From Lachnospiraceae bacterium (lineage in GTDB: Bacteria > Bacillota > Clostridia > Lachnospirales > Lachnospiraceae), in NCBI GenBank assembly GCA_021199395.1, contig JAJQIE010000159.1, positions 1 to 7,287 on the forward strand: DNA of 7,287 bases, read 5' to 3'. A program made the translations under genes and the position numbers. This document shows positions 1 through 5,680 of the stretch, in pieces; within the stretch, counting starts at the first letter, position 1; every line of letters begins with the position of its first letter. The notes beneath the pieces are model-generated. The model was not told the origin of the DNA. It made no database searches and worked only from the letters and a program-made list of their open reading frames with translations.

Positions 1-192
1 CCCATCCGCATGACGACGGTCGCGACCCTCGCTCTCTTGATCATGCTCAGGGTGACGATCTTCCTCCTCTCACCCATGGTCATGCTCATGATGATGGTCG
101 TGACCCTCACACTCATGGTCATGCTCATGGTGATGATCGTGGTCGTGGTCTTCACACTCATGATCGTGCTCATGATGATCGTGGCCCTCGCA
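1..192 (-). repeat. His/Cys-rich tandem repeat, partly beyond the stop codon
   Basis: Five repeat units of 11-15 codons can be read in one frame. Each starts at a Cys-Glu position: 192-157 (CEGHDHHEHDHE), 156-112 (CEDHDHDHHHEHDHE) and 111-73 (CEGHDHHHEHDHG). Unit 4 (72-34) begins with the TGA stop in place of Cys and reads EEEDRHPEHDQE. Unit 5 (33-1) reads SEGRDRRHADG and reaches the window edge without another stop. The last two units lie outside the annotated protein and have lost most His codons. That they are decayed coding repeats is an inference from the alignment. Confidence 0.7.
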
Positions 193-882
193 GCAATGCT
201 CATCGTGGTCGTGATGATGCTCTTCCGTCTCTTTCAGGAGCATCTGCGCCAGCGTATCCGTCTCTTCCATCGCACTCAGTATCTGTGCACCGGTAAGCTC
301 GTCCCACGGAGTCGTGATCACTGCCGCATCCGGATTCTTCTCGCGGATCATTGCAGCAGCCGCGAGCTGCTTCTCCTCGGAAAGCTTCTGCGTGCGACTT
401 AAAATAACCGTAGCGGCACTCTCGATCTGATTGTTATAGAATTCGCCGAAATTCTTCATATACATTTTAATCTTTGTAGCGTCAGCTACCGTTGTCAGGG
501 CATTCAGAACAAGTCCCGCCTCACTCGTTCCTGTACCCTCTGCGCAGAGCGAAGCTGCGGCGTCTTCAACTGCCTTTCGCACATCCGAAAGCTTGCCCAC
601 TCCTGACGGCTCTATAATAATGCGATCCGGGTGGAACTGTTCCGCCACCTCCTTTAATGCTTTACCAAAGTCCCCCACCAGGGAACAGCAGATACAGCCA
701 GAATTCATCTCGGTTATATTGATGCCCGCGTCCTTCAGAAATCCGCCGTCAATGCCGATCTCGCCAAACTCATTTTCAATCAGCACGATCTGCTGTCCGG
801 AAAATACTTCCGCAATCAGCTTCTTTATCAGCGTCGTCTTGCCCGCTCCGAGAAAACCTGAAATAATATCTACTTTTATCAT
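70..882 (-). CDS. COG0523 (CobW/P47K) GTPase with His/Cys-rich C-terminal tail
   Basis: This 270-residue protein is a G3E-family GTPase of the COG0523 group, cytosolic proteins thought to insert or chaperone metals such as Zn or Co. Visible motifs are Walker A GFLGAGKTT (residues 9-17), the switch segment ENEFGEIGIDGGFL (36-49), the metal-binding CxCC in GCICCSL (62-68), and the Walker B region IIIEPSGVGK with ExSG (88-97). The usual NKxD base-recognition motif is replaced by SRTQ (162-165). The C-terminal CobW domain of longer relatives appears absent; instead residues 222-270 are almost all His, Asp, Glu and Cys, a likely metal store or sensor. The second ATG (882) is chosen because AGAAGGA lies 5 nt upstream; the ATG at 888 overlaps that SD. 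It has its own promoter just downstream of a terminator. The family is certain; the metal and the client protein are unknown. Confidence 0.93.
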   Translation of the reverse strand: MIKVDIISGFLGAGKTTLIKKLIAEVFSGQQIVLIENEFGEIGIDGGFLKDAGINITEMNSGCICCSLVGDFGKALKEVAEQFHPDRIIIEPSGVGKLSDVRKAVEDAAASLCAEGTGTSEAGLVLNALTTVADATKIKMYMKNFGEFYNNQIESAATVILSRTQKLSEEKQLAAAAMIREKNPDAAVITTPWDELTGAQILSAMEETDTLAQMLLKETEEHHHDHDEHCCEGHDHHEHDHECEDHDHDHHHEHDHECEGHDHHHEHDHG

Positions 883-939
883 GTTCATCCTTCTTTCTAA
901 ATCCCGTTCTATTTCGTTTTTTACCATTTTTGCTCTGCT

Positions 940-968
940 ATCATACACCAAAAATGCGAAGTCTGCAA
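940..968 (-). promoter_or_regulatory. Probable sigma-A promoter of the COG0523 GTPase gene
   Basis: The -35 element TTGCAG (968-963) and the -10 element TATGAT (945-940) are separated by 17 nt. The predicted start near 933 gives a 5' leader of about 50 nt. The -35 lies in the loop-closing and 3'-arm part of the upstream terminator hairpin. No Zur-type palindrome was recognised around it. Confidence 0.55.
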
Positions 969-981
969 GCAGACTCCGCAT
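948..981 (-). terminator. Rho-independent terminator of the zinc-ribbon membrane protein gene
   Basis: On the minus strand the arms ATGCGGAGTCTGC and GCAGACTTCGCAT (954-981) are complementary over 13 positions around TT, in practice a 12-bp stem with a 4-nt loop, followed by TTTTT. The one imperfect pair is G-U in minus-strand RNA but A-C in plus-strand RNA, which supports function in the minus direction. It lies about 75 nt past the stop codon at 1055. Confidence 0.8.
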
Positions 982-1054
982 CTTATTTTGAATCTCAAAT
1001 GTCAAGCCCTTCCCGCTGATAAAAGGCTTTGTTCACCGCACTTATTCCCTTCGC

Positions 1055-2638
1055 TTATTCGTTATACTCACTCAGCGTGCTCCTGTACCGGAGAATCCAG
1101 ACGCCAAGCAGGAACATCCCGCCTATCCGTCCCACGCCGGTGGTAATCCCGGTAACCTCCATGTTCACGATACCGGAAAGAATACTTACGATACCGGTCA
1201 GGGAAAGAATCATATTCAGCACTGCCACATATGCGGAGGCTTTTCCGTACAGCTCACCCATCCGCACGTTTTTCTGAATAGAATTAATCGTACCCAGATA
1301 GCAGAAATAATACATGATAATCGCCATTGTCACTCCGATAGCCAGCGCCAGCGTTATCACCGAAACAACGAGCAATCCCTGTGTGCCCGCCCTCCAGGAT
1401 GCGATTACCAGTGTCACCGACAGCACCAGCACCACCAGTAAGATCAGGCATGCCATTATCATATTTAAGACAACGACGAGCTTCATAAGCAGAAAGCCCG
1501 CTCCCGGCATCTGTCCTTCTGACCGTCTGGCCGAAATGCATACAAGCCACAGGCCAAGGCAAAACAGAAAATCGGGAACCCGTATGATCAGATTCAACAC
1601 CAACGCTCCACTGTCAAGCTGTGCCATTGCACCCTGAAACATACTGACATATCCGTTCAGCTGAGAGGGAAGGTCAACCAGTGTCAGAAGCCGCGCAATC
1701 TGTGCATAATTCAGTTCCCTCAGAAAAATCGCAGCCACAGAGCTGAAAAGATACAAGGTATAAAATAGCGCCACAAAAATGAACATTGGCGAACGGAGCG
1801 CTCCGCGTGCAGCCTCTATAATTCTTCCGGAAATACCCGCATTCGGAACGGAAGCCCGATTCTCCTGCGAAGCCTGCGCATATGGAGGGATGCCCCCCAT
1901 CGCTGTCGGCTGCATACCTGAACGCTGTCCCTGCCTGTTCATCTGCTGCCCATTCGGCCGCTGTCCCCGCGCTTCCAGATGCTGTGCCTCCGGGCGATAT
2001 CCCTGTACATTTAGCTGCTGTTCGCCTGATCCTCGTCCCCGCGAAATGGTCTGCTGTTCGTTTGCCCCGCTTCCATTTGCAACGGTCTGCCGCGCACCTG
2101 ACCTGTTTCCCTGTGCATCCGTCTGCTGTGTATTTGTACGCTGTCCCTGTATCGTCTGCCGCATATCCGCATATTGCTGCGCTCCCTGAGAAGTATGCCG
2201 CTGACGCCTCGCACCACCGCCGACTTCACGGCTCGTCCCTTCTCCGGCCTGCCCGGCATCAGACGAATGCCCGCCGTGCACATCTCTGCGAATCACTCCC
2301 TGCGCTCCATCATACCCTGCCATCGAATCCTGACCATATATCTGAGGGCCGCTCCTTGTACGACGGGGTCTCGCCGTCCGCTGTGCCGCATTCGGTTCCT
2401 TCACCGGCTTTTCAGCTTTCCGAACCGTCGACTTCTCTGCTGACGCTTCCGCATCCTGCGCAGCCGCGTCCTCCGCTCCGGCATTCTCCGATATAACAGT
2501 CAGTTCAGGCTCCCCGCTTCCGGCTGAGGCTTCGCCATTCCCCGGCTTTCCCTCCGTCTCAGATAATGGATTCCCGCACACCTTACAGACCGTGTCGTCC
2601 TCACTGCCTATATTGCCGCAAATGGTACAGCGTTTCAT
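1055..2638 (-). CDS. Zinc-ribbon, low-complexity-linker, multi-pass membrane protein
   Basis: This is a 527-residue protein of unknown function. The N-terminus carries a zinc ribbon of the PF13240/DZR type, with CTIC (4-7) and CKVC (18-21). Residues 25-280 are a hydrophilic, probably disordered linker, acidic and Ala-rich up to about 70, then basic. It includes seven 12-residue repeats (160-242) rich in Gln, Arg and Gly. The C-terminal half has about six hydrophobic segments near 283-306, 344-369, 384-412, 421-446, 468-491 and 500-517. It is therefore likely an integral membrane protein with the ribbon on the cytoplasmic side. No signal peptide is seen. The start is supported by AGGAGGA about 10 nt upstream of the ATG. 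It appears to be a single-gene unit with its own promoter and terminator. Similar ribbon-plus-membrane proteins are common in Clostridia but uncharacterised, and no enzyme motif was recognised. Confidence 0.88.
   Translation of the reverse strand: MKRCTICGNIGSEDDTVCKVCGNPLSETEGKPGNGEASAGSGEPELTVISENAGAEDAAAQDAEASAEKSTVRKAEKPVKEPNAAQRTARPRRTRSGPQIYGQDSMAGYDGAQGVIRRDVHGGHSSDAGQAGEGTSREVGGGARRQRHTSQGAQQYADMRQTIQGQRTNTQQTDAQGNRSGARQTVANGSGANEQQTISRGRGSGEQQLNVQGYRPEAQHLEARGQRPNGQQMNRQGQRSGMQPTAMGGIPPYAQASQENRASVPNAGISGRIIEAARGALRSPMFIFVALFYTLYLFSSVAAIFLRELNYAQIARLLTLVDLPSQLNGYVSMFQGAMAQLDSGALVLNLIIRVPDFLFCLGLWLVCISARRSEGQMPGAGFLLMKLVVVLNMIMACLILLVVLVLSVTLVIASWRAGTQGLLVVSVITLALAIGVTMAIIMYYFCYLGTINSIQKNVRMGELYGKASAYVAVLNMILSLTGIVSILSGIVNMEVTGITTGVGRIGGMFLLGVWILRYRSTLSEYNE
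1913..2161 (-). repeat. 36-nt tandem repeat coding a 12-residue Q/R/G-rich unit, seven copies
   Basis: Residues 160-242 of the zinc-ribbon protein divide into RQTIQGQRTNT, QQTDAQGNRSGA, RQTVANGSGANE, QQTISRGRGSGE, QQLNVQGYRPEA, QHLEARGQRPNG and QQMNRQGQRSGM. The first copy is one residue short. The consensus is about QQ-T/L-x-x-x-G-x-R-x-x-x. The copies have diverged, so the array is not a recent expansion. Confidence 0.8.
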
Positions 2639-2708
2639 TTCGTTTTGTTCCTCCTGTTCTGACCGCTCATTCCTTTCACGTCATAGCCGTGGAAATATCT
2701 TTCCTGTC

Positions 2709-2737
2709 ATTATACCCTATTATAAAGTGCAGAGCAA
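2709..2737 (-). promoter_or_regulatory. Sigma-A promoter of the zinc-ribbon membrane protein gene
   Basis: The -35 TTGCTC (2737-2732) and a perfect -10 TATAAT (2714-2709) are 17 nt apart. The start is expected near 2702, leaving a leader of about 64 nt before the ATG. A second TATAAT lies 10 nt upstream (2724-2719) but lacks a good -35. Confidence 0.75.
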
Positions 2738-2747
2738 GGAAAAATTG

Positions 2748-2793
2748 GCAAAACCCCAAACCGCCGCCAATATCGCAAGGATATCCGCGGCGG
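2748..2793 (-). terminator. Terminator-like hairpin downstream of the aminotransferase gene
   Basis: On the minus strand CCGCCGC (2793-2787) pairs with GCGGCGG (2767-2761). After one G-G mismatch, GATATC pairs with GATATT around a CTTGC loop. The 3' side is TTTGGGGTTTTG, an interrupted T-tract. One pair is G-U only in minus-strand RNA, which favours that direction. The broken T-tract makes it a weaker call than the hairpin at 948-981. Confidence 0.55.
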
Positions 2794-2817
2794 AAACAAG
2801 AAGCACACTTTTTTACC

Positions 2818-2867
2818 GCGCCGAATGCGTATTGCGAAGCAATAAAATTCCATACGCATTCGTGCGC
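2818..2867. repeat. Intergenic palindrome without a T-tract
   Basis: GCGC plus CGAATGCGTAT (2818-2832) is complementary to ATACGCATTCG plus GCGC (2852-2867), with a single bulged base at 2863. That makes a stem of about 15 bp. The 19-nt centre holds a second short hairpin, ATTGC-GAA-GCAAT on the plus strand, sharing two bases with the outer stem. No T run follows on either strand, so it is not a standard terminator. It resembles REP- or MITE-like intergenic elements, which is unproven from one copy. Confidence 0.6.
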
Positions 2868-2893
2868 ATAAATTCGATATACACGATTTCCTG

Positions 2894-4180
2894 TCATTTA
2901 ACGGTCAGATATTTTTCCAGACTTACAAGCTTCACGCTGAGAACAAAGATCTCTGTCGCTGCGGTCAGCTCTTCCGGTGTCGGGAAGGACGGAGCAATAC
3001 GGATATTGCTGTCCTTAGGGTCCTTTCCGTACGGATAGGTAGCTCCGGCTCCGGTCATGGTTACTCCGGCCTCTTTCGCTTTTGCCACTATTTTCTTTGC
3101 GCAGCCGTCCAGCGCGTCAAAGGAAATGAAATAACCGCCTTTCGGCTTCGTCCATGAACCGATCTCCAGACCGCCAAGCTCACGCTCCAGGCCTTCTGTC
3201 ACAGCCTCGAACTTAGGACGAAGAATTGCCGCCTGCTTTTTCATATGCTCACGGATACCGTCCATATCTTTGAAAAAGCGCACATGCCGCAGCTGGTTCA
3301 GCTTGTCATGGCCGATTGTCTGATAAAACAGCGCGCGCCGCGCATCCGCAAGATTTGCCTCCGAAGCTGCAAACGCGGCAATACCTGATCCCGGAAATGT
3401 CACTTTCGAGGTAGAGATAAATTTATATACAATATCTTCATTTCCGGCTTTTTTTGCCTCTGTCAGAAGCTCCAGGATGACGTCCTGATCGTCATCGTAC
3501 AGATGATGGATCGAGTACGCATTATCCCAGAAAATACGGAAATCAGGAGCCGCGGGCTTCAGATGCGCGAATCGCAGAACCGTCTCGTCAGAGTAGGAAA
3601 TACCGGTTGGGTTCGAATATTTGGGAACACACCAGATTCCCTTAATCAATGGGTCATTCGCAACAAGCTGCTCCACCATATCCATATCCGGACCGGTCGG
3701 CAAAAGCGGCACATTGATCATTTCAATTCCAAAAAACTCTGTGATGCCGAAATGGCGGTCATAGCCCGGCACCGGGCAGAGGAATTTTACTTTTTCCAGC
3801 AATCCCCATGGCGTATGTCCGCAGACGCCCATCGACATCGCGCGCGCAACCGTGTCAAACATCACATTCAGGCTGGAATTTCCATAGATCAGAATATCCT
3901 TCTCCGGTACTTCAGACATATCGGCAAGCAGCCTCCTTGCCTCCGGAATACCATCCATAATTCCATAATTCCGACAGTCCACTCCGGACTCACAGGTCAT
4001 ATCCGAATCACTGTTCAGGCAGTCCATCATTCCGTTGGAAAGATCCAGCTGCGCTTTTGAAGGCTTGCCTCTCGACATATCGAGCTTCAGGCCTTTTGCC
4101 TTCAGGGCCTGATATCTGGCCTCCCCCGCGGCCTTTTCCGCCAGAAGCTCCTCACGGGTCATCTCTTTGTAGGGTTTCAT
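2894..4180 (-). CDS. PLP-dependent aspartate aminotransferase (PF12897 type)
   Basis: This 428-residue cytosolic enzyme should transfer the amino group between aspartate and 2-oxoglutarate (EC 2.6.1.1), giving oxaloacetate and glutamate. It belongs to the fold-type I class represented by actinobacterial AspT rather than classical AspC. Visible features are the N-terminal SRGKPSKAQLDLS (36-48), GNSSLN (100-105) for the cofactor phosphate, PKYSNPTG (186-193), WDNAYS (218-223) with the Asp that faces the pyridine nitrogen, Lys259 in STSKVTFPGSG as the Schiff-base lysine, and Arg394 in SNIRIAPS for the substrate carboxylate. Length and motifs are complete, so it looks intact. The ATG has GGAGGAG about 5-7 nt upstream. 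It stands alone between its own promoter and a terminator-like hairpin. The fold is certain; substrate preference rests on family similarity. Confidence 0.93.
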   Translation of the reverse strand: MKPYKEMTREELLAEKAAGEARYQALKAKGLKLDMSRGKPSKAQLDLSNGMMDCLNSDSDMTCESGVDCRNYGIMDGIPEARRLLADMSEVPEKDILIYGNSSLNVMFDTVARAMSMGVCGHTPWGLLEKVKFLCPVPGYDRHFGITEFFGIEMINVPLLPTGPDMDMVEQLVANDPLIKGIWCVPKYSNPTGISYSDETVLRFAHLKPAAPDFRIFWDNAYSIHHLYDDDQDVILELLTEAKKAGNEDIVYKFISTSKVTFPGSGIAAFAASEANLADARRALFYQTIGHDKLNQLRHVRFFKDMDGIREHMKKQAAILRPKFEAVTEGLERELGGLEIGSWTKPKGGYFISFDALDGCAKKIVAKAKEAGVTMTGAGATYPYGKDPKDSNIRIAPSFPTPEELTAATEIFVLSVKLVSLEKYLTVK

Positions 4181-4322
4181 AATGTCTCCTCCAGTCCTGC
4201 TTCCTGTATTGTATACTCCTCAAAGGCGTATTCCATCGCTGTGCCATACGGCAGAGCACATCCGCCTTCTCGTGTCTTTTTGTCGCACACAAATGTCCGC
4301 GCTCCAAAAATCCACCTTTTTT

Positions 4323-4351
4323 ATTCTATCCCTGTGCTTTTTATCCGTCAA
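4323..4351 (-). promoter_or_regulatory. Strong sigma-A promoter of the aminotransferase gene
   Basis: TTGACG (4351-4346) and TAGAAT (4328-4323) are 17 nt apart, each one mismatch from consensus. The predicted start near 4316 leaves a leader of about 135 nt before the ATG at 4180. In the leader, AAGGCG (4268-4263) can pair with CGCCTT (4228-4223), enclosing TGTGC/GCACA (4260-4256 with 4244-4240). No T-box or known riboswitch was recognised. Confidence 0.8.
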
Positions 4352-4408
4352 GCACTTCTTTCACCTGAAAACCAGATGATTAAAAGGAACCAGTGTCCGC
4401 CCTTATAA

Positions 4409-4594
4409 TCACGGTACATCCCGCAGCGCTTTCATGAGCAGACAGTCCCCGCTGTGCTCGCACTTTCCATAAGCACAGTCAGAGGAAAGAAATACCCGGC
4501 TGCCATCTTCGGCAATCTCAAACTCGCAGAGCACCGTGCGCGTCTGATTCTGTTTTTTGCAAAAACCACTGATAAATTCTTCTGTCTCCTGCAT
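4409..4594 (-). CDS. Small Cys-rich protein, 61 residues
   Basis: Unrecognised small soluble protein with five Cys (12, 23, 40, 45, 51). The last three form C-x4-C-x5-C with a His at 47 (SDCAYGKCEHSGDC), a plausible Zn or Fe-S site. The middle, TVLCEFEIAEDGSRVFLSSDC, looks like two beta strands, so a small zinc-finger-like fold is possible. The start at 4594 is chosen over longer upstream options because AAAGGAG sits 5 nt before it. The longer option would overlap the preceding gene and add a very basic stretch unlike the rest. The preceding stop codon at 4607-4605 touches this SD and only 10 nt separate the genes, which implies coupled translation and a shared transcript. It is the last gene of the block; only a weak GGA/TCC hairpin with TTTT follows. 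Confidence 0.8.
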   Translation of the reverse strand: MQETEEFISGFCKKQNQTRTVLCEFEIAEDGSRVFLSSDCAYGKCEHSGDCLLMKALRDVP

Positions 4595-4604
4595 AAGCGC
4601 TCCT

Positions 4605-5579
4605 TTATTTCTCATTCTCCGCGACCGGGCCTTCCTTTCTATCACCCTTTTCGCCCTTTCTCTCATCCAGGCGCTTTGCTACAGACTGTTTCAGCGCGGC
4701 AAACGCATCCTTATGCCTGTAGGAGACAGCGCTCGGATTTCGTTTCAGCAATCCGCGGATGGACTTCCCATGCAGTCTCCGCATCACTTCTGATTCGGCG
4801 GTCAGCCGATTCGTCTTCTCCTGTATCGCGGCGACTTTATTCGTTAGCTCCTGTACTCCGGCAAGCTTATCCGACAGCTCCTGCATCTCGGCCGCCAATC
4901 TCTCATTGGCCTTTTCTTCGGCCGCTTTCAGTGCCGTTTCCATTGCCTGCCTCCGCTCATTCAATTCCAGCTTTCGCTCATTCAGCGCAAATTCCAGCTC
5001 CTGCTTCCGCTCGCCCAGCTTTTCGATTTCCTCACGGACACGCTCCCACTGGATCAGGACATTGCGCAGGCTGATGGCTGCCCGGAAAGAGGTCACTACA
5101 TCGGCCGTCACAAACGGCGTAATCACAAAAACCGTCACAGTGGTAATCTGCTCGTCGATCGCCAGAACAATCTGTTCCAGATAAACCTGAAGCACATCGA
5201 CGACAAGAATCGTCATCACGCCCCAGCAAAGCACCGAAGCCAGGCAGACATATCCATTCAGATTCAGAAACCGGTCTGAATAATCCCAGTACCGCACACG
5301 GAATATTTTCTCCATAACGGCTCCGGTCACATATTCCAGAACCGTAGCCGCAGCCATTCCCGCAAGGCACATCAGCGGCACATTATCCCGAAACGGAATT
5401 GTGACAATCAGCACGCACAGCGCTCCGCTCCCATAGATAGGAAGAAGAGGTCCCTTTAAGAATCCCCGGTTCACCCAGTGCTTTTCTTTTATTGATACAT
5501 AAGCGCATTCCCACAGCCAGCCTAAAAAACAATAGATGTAAAAAAACATAATCCATTGTGAAAATGTATATATCTCCAT
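4605..5579 (-). CDS. CmpB-like membrane protein (PF06541) with C-terminal coiled coil
   Basis: This 324-residue protein belongs to the putative ABC-transporter type IV family (PF06541, ABC_trans_CmpB). Family hallmarks are FLGWLWEC (18-25), NRGFLKGPLLPIYG (37-50), LEYVTGAVMEKIF (81-93), WDYSDRFLNLNGYVCL (98-113) and CWG (118-120). About five membrane segments lie near 9-29, 47-63, 68-88, 110-130 and 142-163. Residues 175-265 form a long charged coiled coil, followed by a basic tail. No ATPase is encoded nearby, so a transport role is doubtful. The start at 5579 has GGGAG with only a 3-nt gap, slightly short. A GTG at 5633 in the same frame has no visible SD and would add 18 residues unlike the family. 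It follows telA by about 100 nt without a clear promoter and directly precedes the small Cys-rich gene. Confidence 0.85.
   Translation of the reverse strand: MEIYTFSQWIMFFYIYCFLGWLWECAYVSIKEKHWVNRGFLKGPLLPIYGSGALCVLIVTIPFRDNVPLMCLAGMAAATVLEYVTGAVMEKIFRVRYWDYSDRFLNLNGYVCLASVLCWGVMTILVVDVLQVYLEQIVLAIDEQITTVTVFVITPFVTADVVTSFRAAISLRNVLIQWERVREEIEKLGERKQELEFALNERKLELNERRQAMETALKAAEEKANERLAAEMQELSDKLAGVQELTNKVAAIQEKTNRLTAESEVMRRLHGKSIRGLLKRNPSAVSYRHKDAFAALKQSVAKRLDERKGEKGDRKEGPVAENEK
4797..4886 (-). repeat. Three 10-residue repeats in the coiled coil
   Basis: Residues 232-261 of the CmpB-like protein read MQELSDKLAG, VQELTNKVAA and IQEKTNRLTA, an exact 10-residue (30-nt) period. A 10-residue period departs from the heptad of canonical coiled coils and may mark a locally different supercoil. 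Confidence 0.6.
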
Positions 5580-5680
5580 ATTCTCCCGTCTAATCTCATG
5601 ATAAATCTGTTCGCAACTGCCCAGTACCTTCACCGTTACGGGAAAGGTCCATTTTCAAAGCCCTTTTTCGGTCCCCGCTC

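Noticed and set aside
42..68. AGGAGG at 68-63 followed by ATG at 44 as the start of a next gene
   Set aside because: The 18-nt gap is too long, and the DNA aligns better with the decayed repeat. It cannot be settled because the window ends.
70..72. TGA aligned with Cys could be a selenocysteine codon
   Set aside because: The sequence beyond it has lost most of the His codons, which suggests no coding constraint, and no clear SECIS-like hairpin was seen right after it. A TGT to TGA mutation is simpler.
10..402. Plus-strand open frame over the His-rich region
   Set aside because: Its Met/Val/Leu-rich sequence is simply the complement of His/Asp codon repeats; no SD and no family.
883..947. 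Zur-type operator before the COG0523 gene
   Set aside because: COG0523 genes are often zinc-regulated, but no inverted repeat of the TAATNATTA type was found in this stretch.
1000..1005. TTGACA as the -35 of the GTPase promoter, or as a TTG start codon extending the protein
   Set aside because: No -10 lies at 16-18 nt, and transcription from here would run straight into the terminator hairpin. The extra 41 residues do not resemble the family.
1882..2496. Long plus-strand frames opposite the zinc-ribbon gene
   Set aside because: They are Pro/Ser/Ala/His-rich complements of the Gln/Arg/Gly repeat region with no SD. The minus-strand frame has a zinc ribbon and membrane segments.
5603..5660. 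Eighteen-codon ORF in the telA to CmpB gap, starting MDLSRNGEG
   Set aside because: Very short, weak SD, and no overlap with the next start. Likely chance.
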